This document shows positions 12,701 to 24,580 of a stretch of 64,000 nt of DNA, piece after piece. Each line of letters begins with the position of its first letter. Within the stretch, counting starts at the first letter, position 1. The translations under genes were made by a program, and so were the position numbers. Origin of the DNA: Pterobdella sp. o SKG-2022 (lineage: Eukaryota > Annelida > Clitellata > Hirudinida > Piscicolidae); NCBI GenBank assembly GCA_964035795.1, contig OZ038327.1, positions 1,952,841-2,016,840 of the forward strand. Reading direction: 5' to 3'. Below the pieces are notes generated by a model. It worked only from the letters and a program-made list of their open reading frames with translations. It was not told the origin of the DNA and did no database searches.

Positions 12701-14241
12701 GAAAATAAAAATTCATCAATTGTTTTTTTTCAATTTTTGCGTTATTAAATAAACTTTATGTCATTTTGAAACAAAAAAAAGTATAAGAAAAAAAGTAGTT
12801 TACCGTCACCAGGTAGGAAAGTTTTTTGCACTGAATAAATTGAAAAATTCAAAATATTGAAAAAAAAATAAAAAAAGAAAATCATTGAAAAAAAATAACG
12901 AAGCTATTATGAAAATTCTCGAAATAAAAAAAAAAATAATTGAATAATAATAATAATAATAACAGTAAAAAAAAGCTTACAATGAGTGTCTTCTACACAA
13001 GCATCTAAAGGTTGAAATTATTTTTATGACTATTTCTTTTATTTTTATTTATTTTTTTTTTTATAAAAACTAATATTTTCACTTTTTATACTAATTTTAT
13101 TCTCATTATCAGCTAAAATACTGCTTTTGTTGTTATTTATTATTTTTCCTATTATTTCATTATCACTTTAGTTTCCATTATTCTCACCAAGAGGATTGAA
13201 AGGCTGGAATCCTCCTTCCGCTGACCAAATAATAAAAAAACTAAAATCGTTTTCATCTTTTTTTTGATATTATTTTTTTGTTTCTTCATTATAATTTTTT
13301 TGTAAATATTTTTTTTGCTTAAATTTTTTTTATTGTTTTCAATTAATTCATTATTATTATTATTTTTATTATTATTGTTGTTTTTCACCATTGTTTTCAT
13401 TTATAAGAAATTGCATTGAAGGTTTTGATGTTACTCACTATAAGTAACCTCTACTGGAGTAAAGTCGCCTTAAAAGCAAAAAAAATAAAAAAATAAAAAA
13501 TATAATTATTAAATAAACTTTTTTTTTATTTATATTAATAGCAAAAAATTATTTATATTACTACTTTTTTATAAGTTTACAATGCTGCTTGACAAAAATA
13601 AATATTGTCAATCAAAAATTATTCAAGCTGCTAATAAAAAAAAGAACCTAGTGACTTTATTTAGTTTTTTTTGAAAAATTCCATATTAATTTTAGCGCCC
13701 TGTGAAACCCATCGAATGGGCAACAAAAACCCCACTTAAAAGTGACCTAATGATCCACTTACTTTTTAAAAATGAAATAGTTTTTGAATGTTTTTCTAAT
13801 TCCATTACAAATTTATAATTGATTTTATTTTATCAACGTGACTCACACTCTTTGTCCAAGCGTACCATTTGGACTGTGAAAAGTAGTCGTAATTAGTTAA
13901 TTGAGTATTTCGTTAACCACGTTATATTGATTAAATTAAATTAATTAATCGTTAATTTCATTTAATACCTCACTGATCTAATTTTAGTAACGTATGTGAA
14001 TAATTAAAACAAACAAGAGTAGTTAGGATTGTTAAGATCTGTGGGAAAGTTTATTATTATATTGTTATTACTATTTTTATTATTTATTATTATTATTTTT
14101 CTTTTTTATTTTTTTTATTATTTTTTTCTTATTATTATTATTGCTTATTGTGTTATTATTCACTATTATATCACTCAAACCTTCCTCATCCAGTGTCTGA
14201 ATCTCACCACAGCCTTCAAATATAGATTCATGTTGATACAT
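9785..14241 (-). CDS. Uncharacterised gene with an array of micro-exons and a long coiled-coil terminal exon
   Basis: Unrecognised family. Eleven predicted exons, 5' to 3': 14241-14208, 13873-13847, 13453-13439, 13220-13188, 13004-12981, 12830-12804, 12469-12443, 11975-11949, 11770-11744, 11607-11570, 11299-9785. Lengths are 34, 27, 15, 33, 24, 27, 27, 27, 27, 38 and 1515 nt. The eight exons from 13873 to 11744 are multiples of three and share one phase. All ten joins are open and nearly every site is a good GTRAG/YAG match. The micro-exons code for MYQHESIFEGC, VQMVRLDKE, LEVTY, TEGGFQPFNPL, DACVEDTH, LQKTFLPGD, VQIVYLPLR, FDQLFLPVG, DKTTAYMKI and KNGCTCKKDTTKT. The long exon has Cys/Lys-rich segments, a Gly/Glu-rich acidic block, coiled coils and a Cys cluster (CVGCGKNFSACSSCGG), giving about 597 residues. 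The acceptor at 11608 is weak and the first ATG is uncertain. Function unknown. Confidence 0.6.
13700..13766 (+). repeat. Dispersed short repeat, copy 1
   Basis: CTGTGAAACC, then a GGGCAAC block, AAACCCCA and GTGACCTAATG.TCCACTTACTT. The same order of blocks recurs inverted at 33711-33774. Confidence 0.7.
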
Positions 14242-14319
14242 AAAAATTAAGTACTTTTGTTTTACAAAGCAATCGATTGATTTGGCAATGTATAGTCCCA
14301 AGTAATACTATTATGTGAT

Positions 14320-14432
14320 GCAATGCAATGTAATGTAATGCGGTATTTATATAGCGCTTTTCTTTATAGATCAAAGCGCTTGTTATAAATTTAATGTAGT
14401 AAAAAACACACTGTGAAACAGGTGCTAAATGA
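14320..14432 (-). repeat. 5'-truncated SINE copy
   Basis: On the minus strand it reads GCACCTGTTTCACAGTGTG, then GCGCTTTGATC and AGCGCTATATAAAT, the same blocks in the same order as the tRNA-headed element at 40435-40674. The tRNA-like head is missing. The tail is a degenerate ATTAC/ATTGC repeat. It lies between the 5' end of the micro-exon gene and the stop of its upstream neighbour. Confidence 0.7.
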
Positions 14433-14445
14433 ATGCTGGAAGAAA

Positions 14446-16788
14446 CTAACAATATGTGTATTTCTTAGCTTCTCCAGATCCACTTTTTTTGCTTAATTCT
14501 TCTTCTTTTTCTTCCTCCTCTACCACTTGTGCTCTCGACGAAGCTTTTTTTTCTCTTTTCTCCATTTTTTCCATCATTAAAGCTAATCTCCTTTCTACCT
14601 CTTCCTCCATTTCTTTTTCTAGTTTTTCTTTTTTTTCTTTTTCTATTCTTTCTTTCTCTTCTTGTTCTATTCTTTCTTTCTCGTCTCTTTCAAGTTTTTC
14701 TTTAAGCTTTTCTTCAATTTTTTGGCTCAATTTACTTTCGATCATTCCATAGATGGCGTCTTTTACATCTTCACACCCATCACCCTCCTCTTCCTCCTCT
14801 TCATTTTCATCAAATTGGTTTTGTATCGTTTTTTTACTTGTGGGTCTGACCTCGAATTGAGATTTAGAATCTTTCTTTATTGATTTATCGTTTTTTTTGC
14901 CACATCTCCAACACCCGTTTCTAGACTCTCCATTGTTCTTCCGACTTAATGCATCTATTCTAAGAGTTTTATCATTAGCATGAAATCTTAGAGATTTTTC
15001 CAAGTCTTCTTTTTGTGACCTTTCTGAAATCTTCTCTTTAATTAGGTCATGAACATTTTCTAGGTCACAGTTCGAGTTTCCGTTTTTCTCACAGAATCTT
15101 TTCTCGAACATTTCAAAAATTTTGTCTCCATCAAAGTCACAACAGTTTGGTTTTTCGTTCCATTTTTTTTCCACCATTTCTTCAATTTTTCTTTCAAAAC
15201 TTTCAATTTCCTGTTTTCTCATTACTTCAAATTCATTTTTTCTTTGTTCTTCTCTCATTCTTTCTTCCTCCAACTCTTTCCTTCTCATCTCATATAACTT
15301 TGTTTTTTCCTCTAACTCTCTTTTTTCCATCTCTTCTTTCTCTTTTCTTTTCAAATCCTCTTTCAGTTTTAATTCTTCTTTTTCCTTCCGTTTCTGTTCT
15401 TCTTCCATCTGTTTACGTTTCATTTCTTTTGAAATGTCTTCTCTTTCCTTCTTCTTCAACTCATCGAGTTCTAGTTTTAAAGTTTCAATCTCTTTTTTCT
15501 TTTTTTCTTCTTCATCCTTCATCTTCATAGCTTCTAATTCTTTTTGGATTAGTTTTTCTATTTCTTCTTTTTTTTCTTTATTTTCTTGTTTTTCTTTTTT
15601 TTTCTCATTTTTCTTCCAGCTCTCTTTTTGTTTCTCAATCAAAAGTTTTAACCTCCGTGTTCGTTCTTCTTCCTGCAATTTTTTTAACAATAATAATAAC
15701 ATTTAAAAATATTATCAAAATATTTTTTTTCATTCCATCTTTTTATTTTTTTTATTTGATTTCGAGTTTATTTTGTTATTTATAATTTTCGTTATTATTA
15801 TTTCGTAATGATTATTTTTTTTATTCATTATCATTATTTTTATTATTATTTTTTTTTTTATTTTTCATTTATTTTACCTCGAAGGCTTCTTTTTTGTCAA
15901 TCCATTCATGGCATTTTACGCAAGCCTTAGCCAAAAAGAGAAATATTCATAAAAAAATAAAATAATAAAAAAAATATTTAAAAAAAAACAACAATAATCG
16001 CAAAAACAATAAACATCAGCTATAAAAATGAGATAGTAATTATTAGAAAGATAATAGGATAAAGGTTTAAGCAAACATCAATTAAAAGTAATATGAAAAA
16101 AAACAAAAAAAAGAGCAGTTATGAGAACTTGATGAAAAATTGTATCAAAATAGAAAAATAATATAATTTTTCATATTTTTTATAAAAAAATAATAATAAC
16201 ATCAAAATTTTTCTTCAATATTCTCTCTATCTGCTTAATATCGGTCTGGAGTTAAAATGGTTTTTTCAGGTTTTTCCCATTTTATTGATTTTTTATTTTG
16301 GTTTTTTTATTTTTTTTTGTGTTAAAATTAATTTTTTTAATAAGAAAAATAATTTTATTCTTACCTTTTTTGCAGAAGTTACAGACGGATTGTATGTAGA
16401 CTTGCTTTTGCTCTGAAAATGAATGGAGGGATGGATGGGTGGATGGATAGATGAATGGATAGATGGATGGATGAATCGATCGATGGATAGATAGCTGGAT
16501 GGATTTCCAACCCACCTTACATGGAGTTATCCTTTTGGAACATTTTTGTTTCTGGATTTGAAGTTTTTCAAACGAAAAAATAATTTAGAAGTGAATTATG
16601 GGACATTGAACTTTTCTAAGGTTCAACAAATATACTATTATTAATTAAAAAAAAACAATAATAATATCAATAGTAATAATAATAATAATGAAAACAATAG
16701 TAACATTAATAATAATAAAAAAAATAATGATACCAATAATGATACTTCTAAACAAAAAAAATAATAATCTATATACCAGGTTTTGCAT
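14446..16788 (-). CDS. Uncharacterised Cys-containing coiled-coil protein
   Basis: Unrecognised family. Predicted exons, 5' to 3': 16788-16777 (tentative start, MQNL), 16551-16516 (36 nt), 16412-16365 (48 nt), 15925-15878 (48 nt) and 15672-14446 (1227 nt, ending in TAG). All are multiples of three in phase 0 and join without stops, giving about 456 residues. The short exons code for KQKCSKRITPCK, SKSKSTYNPSVTSAKK and ACVKCHEWIDKKEAFE, so the N-terminus is Cys/Lys-rich with a CxxCH motif. The long exon is almost continuous Glu/Lys/Arg coiled coil (EEERTRRLKLLIEKQKES onward), broken by a Cys pair (NGCWRCGKK) and an acidic run. The plan of short symmetric exons followed by one long coiled-coil exon copies the next gene downstream on the same strand, so the two may be related. 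The start exon is the weakest part. Confidence 0.55.
15674..15877. other. AT-rich intron of the coiled-coil gene
   Basis: TTATT-type low complexity between the 48-nt exon and the terminal exon. Nothing else is seen in it. Confidence 0.5.
16413..16515. repeat. Intron built almost entirely of ATCC/GGAT tetranucleotide repeat
   Basis: The 103-bp intron between the 36-nt and 48-nt exons is, on the sense strand, a degenerate run of ATCC/ATTC units from just after the GTGGGT donor to the TTTTCAG acceptor. Confidence 0.8.
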
Positions 16789-17013
16789 GTTTTGCTTTTT
16801 GTTTATTTTTTTTATTTATTCTACTTTTAAACGAACGTTTACGTTTAATTAATTTGATTTTAAATCCTTCAAGACATAGTTCATTTTTAAATAAACAATT
16901 TCTATTCAAATTTCACTTTTACACAGTATTTGAAACAAAAACAAATATAACACAATTCTCCATTTAATTGATTATTGAAATTTTGTTTTTTACATTAAAA
17001 ACAAACAAATATA

Positions 17014-20000
17014 ATGAAAAATTCATTCAATTTAAGAATAAAAATTCAACCTACAACAACAAAAACAGAAACAACAGTAAAACCAAAAAAACCGACAACA
17101 CAAAAAACAACACAAACGACAACAACAAAAGCAAAAACAACAAAGCTCTTTACCGCATCAAAAAAATATACAACAAAAAACTTATTGTTTCTATTATTAA
17201 TAATAAAAACAACATCTGGTTATGACATTGCCGACCGGAAGTACTTCTTGGGAGCGTATGAAGGAACCGGGTCAGAATTCATGGAAAAGGCTTTCTTTCT
17301 GCAAGTTATTGTTGTTTTTGTTTCATCAAAGCATTTTTTCATTATTTATAGTTTTTTCTAGTATTATTTTTTTCTATATTATTTTTTTTGTTCATTTTTC
17401 TTATTTTTCATCATTTCATTATTTTTTTGTTTTTTTTTTGTTAATTATTGTTTACACAAGCAATTTTTCTTCTCTATTCCATAATCATAATTTTTCAAAA
17501 TTTATTTTAAAGAAGTAAAAAATTTTCAAAACTCATCAGAATAATTTTTCTCACGGAGTGATTAGTTGTACCGATGACGTCAGATTTAAAAAAAAAAATG
17601 GCGACTTATGTAGGTGGAACCAACCAAATGGCCGATCCATCAATCTAAACAAGTACTCGGTTATTATATTTGATATTTTTTTAAAAGCATTCGATTGTTT
17701 TTACCACTTTTATACTATGCCATTTAACAACCACCACCCACCACTAACCCTGTCCCCCTTTCCCACCACCAAACCACCATTTTTTCACCAAACCTTCTAC
17801 ACGACCTTCCTTCTACCAAACCCCTCTCTTACCAAACCACTCATCTTCCACCCCAAACTCATCTTCCTCTCTCAAACGTCCCACCCCATACATGACAGAT
17901 AGACAAACACACATGTGACTTGATAATAAGCAAAGCCTTAACCGAGGATACGGGAACTTTTGAGTGCATGATGACTATCAATAAAAGGTTGAACAGGGAT
18001 ACCCATAGAAGACATGTTGTAGTGTATACTGTTCCTGAGTAAGTGGGAGGAAAGGAAAGAGGATGGTGAAGGAGGAGAGTATGGGGAAAGCGAGGTATGG
18101 GCATAAGGGTGTGGAAATATCAGAAAAAAACATAGAGAAAAATGGGGGACGGGTAGTGTGGAAGGCTGTGGGAAAAGGTTTGATCAAAGTTTTTTGTGTA
18201 GAAATAAGGTTCTATATAGTTTTTTTTATCTTTAAAAAAATTTTGAATAGAAATAGAAATGAGAAAAAATAAAATATGAATGTTTCAAAAATTTTTTCAT
18301 AACTTACTCACTGTTTCGCCCCTTTCTATTCACCAACTTTAATAAGCCACTTTTACCCCCTTTTACCTCTCTACACCCTCATCCAGTTTCACCTACCAGA
18401 TGAATGTTACTTACGTCACAAAGTCATGTGATCGGAAAAGACTCATGAAGTTACAAGCCGAAATATTGGTATAGCATTGTTCTAAATATAAAAAATTGCT
18501 TTCAAATGTTCTATACATTCTACTAATTTTTATACTTTAATCTCTTCACACCATCTCTTTCCTCTTCACACCATCTTCTCTCATTCCACTCACTCCTTAT
18601 TTACACACCACCACATTTCTCACCACCAGCCCATTTTCTGTGCCACCCAATCAAGGGACTGCACATACAAGGTCTATTCTTCATCGTGTGATGGATATCA
18701 AAAAGATGGTGCTTTTGATTGGGGATACTTTGAAGCTAATACTGTTAGAAGGGAGAAGAAGAGAAATGGGGAGAAAAAAAGAGTAAAGTAGGGGAAGAAG
18801 GGAAAAAAAAAGAAATTAGGAAAAAAGTGGGTGAAAGAAGAAAAAACTGAAAAAAAAAAGGAGTTATGTTTTAAGTTAGAAACTTTTGAGCCGAGAGGAT
18901 TGTTCAAAAGTAGAACTAGATTAAAGTTGAGATCTGGGGTCCTCAGGGTTAGGTTAAAAATGAGAGTTAAATCGGTTTAAATCAAGTTTTTTGTTAACTA
19001 AATAATACCTCAACCCAATCCTTCACAAACATTTTAAAAACCACTATTTCTACAGCTACAAGCGACTTTTACCATAGAGCGACACCTCGCGAACACATCA
19101 AAACTTCCAAATTGTGATTTAGGCTGTCTTAAACGGACATATATACACCATCTTCTCGATTCTCACCATAAAGAAAGAGTGGCAAGATTTGAGGAGATGA
19201 AGGAAGTATTGTATGACCTGACAGGATTTGTAAGAATAAGAGGGTCAACAGAAAAAGTCCTGGCTTACTGTCCTGGAGGTTTTTTTTCGTTCAAAGATGA
19301 AGTGAGGGCTTGGAGACTTGTAATTCTTTTATTACCAATAAATTTTTTATATTTTTTGATTAGTTAGTCATTTTTTTAATTTATTTTTTTTTAATGTATG
19401 AGTTTTTGTAGGACTTTTGGTCAACTTGAATACATTCATTGTCAAAGTTTTTATCACTGTGGTATAATAACTACCTTTTGGTTCTTCACCACCCATTTCA
19501 AAACCTCATCACTAATCACACCAACATTTACCTCAACCCCAATCCAGGTATGCCTTCCATGCTCTTCCGGTTTTTACAGAGCCCCACAAGACCCGCACTT
19601 CCGGTGTATTCCTTGCGGTTATTGGTCCTTCCAACCAAAAATAGGCCAAACCACTTGCATCCGGTGTCTTCATTATGGGTTTTCGTACTCGGATCATAGT
19701 GATTCGAGTCTCAATTGTATTGCTATATATTATTCGTGGCAGTTTGTTCTTGTGGTGAGTGAGGTGGTTGGTTATGGGGTTGGTGAACGGAAAGTGGAGG
19801 GTGGGTAAGTCAAGATTTGTAGCTTGGAAGCGCTTAAAGTTAATGCCACTATAATCTCATTTGTAATTGTATTGTATTTAATAGATAAAAAGATGGGTAA
19901 ATGGTTAGGTAGATTGAGGGAAGTAGTCAATGAAGACGATGAAGGGTGTTTTGGAAGTGCATGCTTCTAAGCAAATTCAACTGCAAACCGCGCTATATAA

Positions 20001-20983
20001 ACTTAAAAAAAGATTATGAAATTCTATAAGTTATTTATAACCAGCCCTTCAACCCCTTTTTTTCTAAACCCTTCCTCCTTTTCTTTAACCCCTTTTTCTC
20101 AACCCTTCTCATTTTTCCATAACCCTTCCCACTTCCCATCAACCCCTCTCTCTCCAGCTAACAGCGTTCATAATGCTCCTCCTTTTTTGCATATCAAGTG
20201 GGTGGTGCAAAAAGCTTAACCTATGTCTCCGTTGCTTGGAGATGCTGAGAGTCAGAAAGAACACTGATCCTCGTTTGCTTGACAAGTTGGAGGCGGAGTT
20301 TGGGGAAAAGAAGGTGCACGTGATGAAGGTCAAAGATAATAAAAATTTTTGTAATAAAAATCATAATAAGAATTACATATTTTTTTGGTTTAATTTTATT
20401 CTTACCGCCATCATTATCATCACCACCACAGGCTCCCTCAACGGAACGCACAAAACTCCAAAACAAAATGGACGACTTAAAAAACGTCGTGCAATGGGGG
20501 AATATGGGGATGAAAATCACAAAAAATGAAGCAGAAGTTGTTGCCAAAAATCTTAAAAATATCCAACATTTCACCCCTAACTATGACTCAGAGTTGGTTT
20601 TTCAACAAGAATAATAATAATAGAATAAAAATATTTTTAAATTTTATAAAAATTATCATCAACTTCTTTTTTTTTGGTAGTTGGTATCAATCAGTTGAGA
20701 GCGTTTGAGCCATAGTCACGGGGCTCAAATCTCGGTCTTTAGCGCCTCAGCTGCTTTGACGGTGCCAAATAAACAAAAAAAAACAATAATAATCTTCAAA
20801 AAACCATAAAATTATAAAAATAAAAACTTCAGAACAACGGGCCTCACCAAAGACTACAGAGAGAAGTTAAAACGAAAACGGAAGTACCGAGTGGACGATA
20901 GGGATGTACCGGAAGTAATCAAGAAAAGACAACATGGCGCGCTAGGGTGGACCCAAGCCTATAATACAGCTCAATATAAATGA
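17014..20983 (+). CDS. Zona pellucida-binding protein (ZPBP/Sp38) homologue with C-terminal transmembrane segment
   Basis: Predicted exons 17014-17304, 17540-17659, 17899-18038, 18387-18468, 18630-18743, 19056-19301, 19548-19754, 20158-20328, 20432-20592 and 20833-20983 join in frame (about 560 residues). Features in order match vertebrate ZPBP1/2: an Ig domain (ISC..., CRWNQPNG in the place of the ZPBP FQW segment, EDTGTFEC); FTYQMNVTYVTKSC after it; a Cys pair spaced C-x8-C (CTYKVYSSSC); a CDLGC segment; and a Cys-rich ephrin-receptor-like end (CLPCSSGFY...CIPC...CIRC). ZPBP is a sperm acrosome matrix protein involved in acrosome formation and egg binding. Unlike vertebrate ZPBP, this one continues into a hydrophobic stretch (QFVLVLTAFIMLLLFC) and a basic tail of about 110 residues. 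An extra Cys exon near 19411-19460 would fit the family but not the phase. The first exon, Thr/Lys-rich with an internal NLLFLLLII, is less certain. Confidence 0.65.
19960..20005 (+). repeat. Possible SINE tail fragment
   Basis: CGCGCTATATAAA followed by A-rich sequence, similar to the 3' end of the SINE family at 40435-40674. Only the end is visible, so this is a weak call. Confidence 0.35.
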
Positions 20984-21274
20984 TTATTGTTTTTTAATGA
21001 TTTGTTTATTATTTTTAAAAGCTTATTTTTTTATTTGAAGTTATAATTGTCAATTATTTTAATTTTGCCATTCTTATTATATTCATTATAAAATTAAACT
21101 TCAAACTATGTCCATTATACCCCTGTACTGAAGACCGAGTTTTGTGATATTTGTCGTTTTTTTAGGCCGAAGATTTCTAATCGATCAAAAGATTTTTCGC
21201 GATTTTATTGAAAAATGACAAAAATCTTTCAAAAATATGAAAAAAAAACATTTGAGACCAGAGTTCATTATGGT

Positions 21275-21313
<39 letters not shown>

Positions 21314-22067
21314 AGCCGAAATGACTGAGACTAAGACACCATGTGAATGCCAATCAAATTTTGATTATTTCCTTATATTTTTAAACTTAGTGGTGGTATT
21401 TTTATTTAATTAGTCTTATTATTATTATTATTATTATTATTACTGTTATAAATATTTTTATATTTTAATTTTTTGAAGGCGTGGGGATATGAGTGTATAA
21501 GTTAATCATGAAATGTGGAATATTATTATTATTTATAGTATCAAAAATATAAATAAACATCTAAAATGCCCAAAATACTAAAAATAGAAACACGAATATC
21601 AAAGAAATAAGGCATAGTTATACTCACGTTAAAGTTCATCAAAATGTACACCAGAATTCACCAAAATTCATCAAAAATTCACGTAGAATTCACCGAATTC
21701 ATCGATGAATTATCAAATTTGAATGGGAAACAGAAATTGTATAAAAATGGTGAAAACACGCAGAAAAAAAAATTAGATTAAAACGTAGATGTTATGGGCT
21801 TTTAAACGGGTGGAATTGGAAAAAAATTTTAATATTTGAAGAAATAATTTAATTTAAGTGATGATGTTAGTAATATCAATATTGAGGAGAATTGGAATAA
21901 TAATAATAATAATAATAATATGGGAAAAAATAATAATAAATAATGACAGTAATAATGATAGTAATTAGATGAACAATAAAAAATAATTGAAAAAAAAAAC
22001 GAAATAATTTTAAAGATAATAATAATAATAAGAAAAGTTTTACCATTTTATGAAAAAGAAGTTTTAC

Positions 22068-22129
22068 CAAATTCACCAAGGCTGGGTATGCTGCCATGAA
22101 TTCAGACAAAAATAAATCTAAGTAAAAAG
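22068..22129 (-). other. Candidate exon, unassigned
   Basis: Between CCTGTTTCAG and a GTAAAA donor, the frame reads FYLDLFLSEFMAAYPALVNL. Its entry phase would accept an alternative donor (GTGAGG) at 24607, near the end of the zinc-finger gene, so it could be an alternative 3' exon of that gene. The evidence is only splice sites plus a plausible peptide. Confidence 0.25.
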
Positions 22130-22427
22130 CTGAAACAGGAATAACTAAAAAATAAAAATAAAAATTGTAAGATAAATATGTTAATATTTTTATTATTGTT
22201 AAAATTATGAAGATGCACATAAAAGTATAATTTTTTGAATAAATATTAAATATGCTGCCAGTTTTATCATAATTCTGTATAAATATAATATTATTATGAC
22301 ATCACTATTTGTATTATGGTAGTTTTGAATATTATTTAAGTATTATTATTATTTATTATGAATATTATTGTTGACTGGATTTTACAACAACCAATGACAT
22401 AGATGAATGAAAATCAAAGTATTTACA

Positions 22428-22430
<3 letters not shown>

Positions 22431-22507
<77 letters not shown>
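22431..22507. repeat. CA microsatellite
   Basis: About 38 uninterrupted CA units. Confidence 0.97.
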
Positions 22508-22508
<1 letters not shown>

Positions 22509-24580
22509 GCACGCACACAAACTAGAATGTTGAAATAAATAGGACAAAAACAAAAAATAAATAAAAGCAATAGTGCTTTAGGTAATATTTTGCAAAAATG
22601 AAATAATAATAATAATCATAATAAGAATAATGATTATAAGAATAATAATATGAACAATGACAATAATAAAAACAGAATAACTGGAAGAATAATAAAAAAA
22701 ACTGCGGTAAGGAATTGTCAACATTAAAAGTCCTTTGTCTTGATTGGAAATCATAATTAGTAGGTTTTGCATATTGTGACCTCAATTTGCATACTAATTA
22801 TGTTGAATATGACGTTTTGAATAGTTATTAGTTTATTTTTAGCATATTAATCGAGTTAAATTTGCATGAAGTGACGTAACGGGTATTAATACTATTGGAT
22901 ATGATATACATGCTAATTAAATGACCAATCAATAATATGAATTCTGATTAGGGTATTTTTAGTCATATTGATTAATTGAAATATAAATACTAATGAAGTA
23001 TACTTGCATATTTCTTCATTAATTTGCGTATTAATTAACCAAAACAGAATTAATATTTAAAATAAATAAAAAAAATATAAACAAGTCAGGTGGTGTTGAT
23101 TATTGTTTTTATTATTGTGATTATTATTAATATTGTTTTGGTTATTATTTTTTTTTCTATTATTTTTTATCATTATAACTATTACTATTACCACTATCAT
23201 TCCTAATATTATTACTTTCACTATTGTTGTCATTTTTATGTTATCCTTACTTGTTGTTTATTATTATTACTGTTTTTACTTGTTGTTTTATTATTATTGT
23301 TATTGTTGTTTTAACTTTTTGTTTTATTGTTATTATTGTTTTATTATTATTATTGTTTTTACTTTATTTTTTTATTATTATTATATTTTGTGCTTTCTAT
23401 TTCTTTAAATAGACTTTTATTTGATCTGAGCTTTCATTGCAATTTTATTATTGTTTTTATTATTATTTAAATTATGATTCTTAGTTATTATTTTTATATT
23501 TCCATTATTATTTTTTTATGTTATTATTTTTTGTATTAATAAATATTTTTCTTGTTATTTTAACAGTTTAATCATTATTGATTTTGTTTTATTAGTTATA
23601 ATAATAAAAATAAAAGCAATAACATTAATATTCATTTTTGTCATTATTATTATTATTATTATTATCGTCCAACACCTGCTCCGATATGAGAGAACAATGA
23701 GCTTTTGATATCTATAAAAATTTAAAAAATAACAGAATTTTTATTATTATTCATATTGTTTTTAACATTTATATTTTTGTTCTCATTATTATTATTTATA
23801 TTAGCTTTATTATTTTTCTTATTGTTGTTATTGGTATTATTATAAACCCCTTAAACACAATGACATCATATTTGAGCAATTTTCAATTTAACATGCGTTT
23901 TAAATTAACCAGTGATATAATTCATTAATTATACAATAGAAACGATAAATTTTCACTTTTTTATGAATAATAAATAATAAATCATTTATAATTCATTAAA
24001 CAGTAAAAAAAATTTTGTTTTTTTCTATGTATGCAAATCTATTAAATATTTCAAATGCCCTGAATTTATAGGAAACGGAAATAGATAAAAAATTTTTTAA
24101 ATATCTTTGTGAAAAATTTTAAATAAAAATCATAATAGTTGAATTGAAATAGATATGATTAAAAGTGAATTTAAATTATGAATGCTGCCTTTGTGGAATA
24201 TATATTGAATATTATCAATATTAATTCGAAATACTTCAATAATAATAATAACGATAATTATAAAAGTAAAAATAAAAAAAATAATAATAATGAAAATACT
24301 TTCAAATAATTTTGTAAACAGTTAATACAATAAACAAAAAATTAAAAATGAAGTTAATCAGAAATCGACTGGCGAAGAAAGTATAATAAAATAAAGAATA
24401 GAAACAATAATAATAATACCAATAATAATAATAATAATTATAATGGAAAGAATATTAATAATATCTTATTGAGCGCATATGACGTCATCGTGTATGTGGA
24501 AAATGGGACCCTTGAAGGCAATATTGTCTTGTTCTGTTGTGGAAATTATTAATATTATTATTATTTTGTATTATTATTAT

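Larger units (their letters stand above)
20984..24580. other. Long AT-rich stretch without a firm gene
   Basis: Mostly AAT/ATT and AT low complexity. It holds ATT runs near 21280-21312 and 21418-21440, a GAATTCA/TTCATCAAAA-like short repetition near 21640-21720, and a CA microsatellite (22431-22507). One isolated minus-strand exon candidate lies at 22068-22129. Repeated short direct repeats of ATTAATTTGCAT-like sequence occur near 22780-23040. Confidence 0.5.

Noticed and set aside
15122..15706. Plus-strand Ser/Phe-rich open frame
   Set aside because: Antisense shadow of the Glu/Lys coiled-coil exon.
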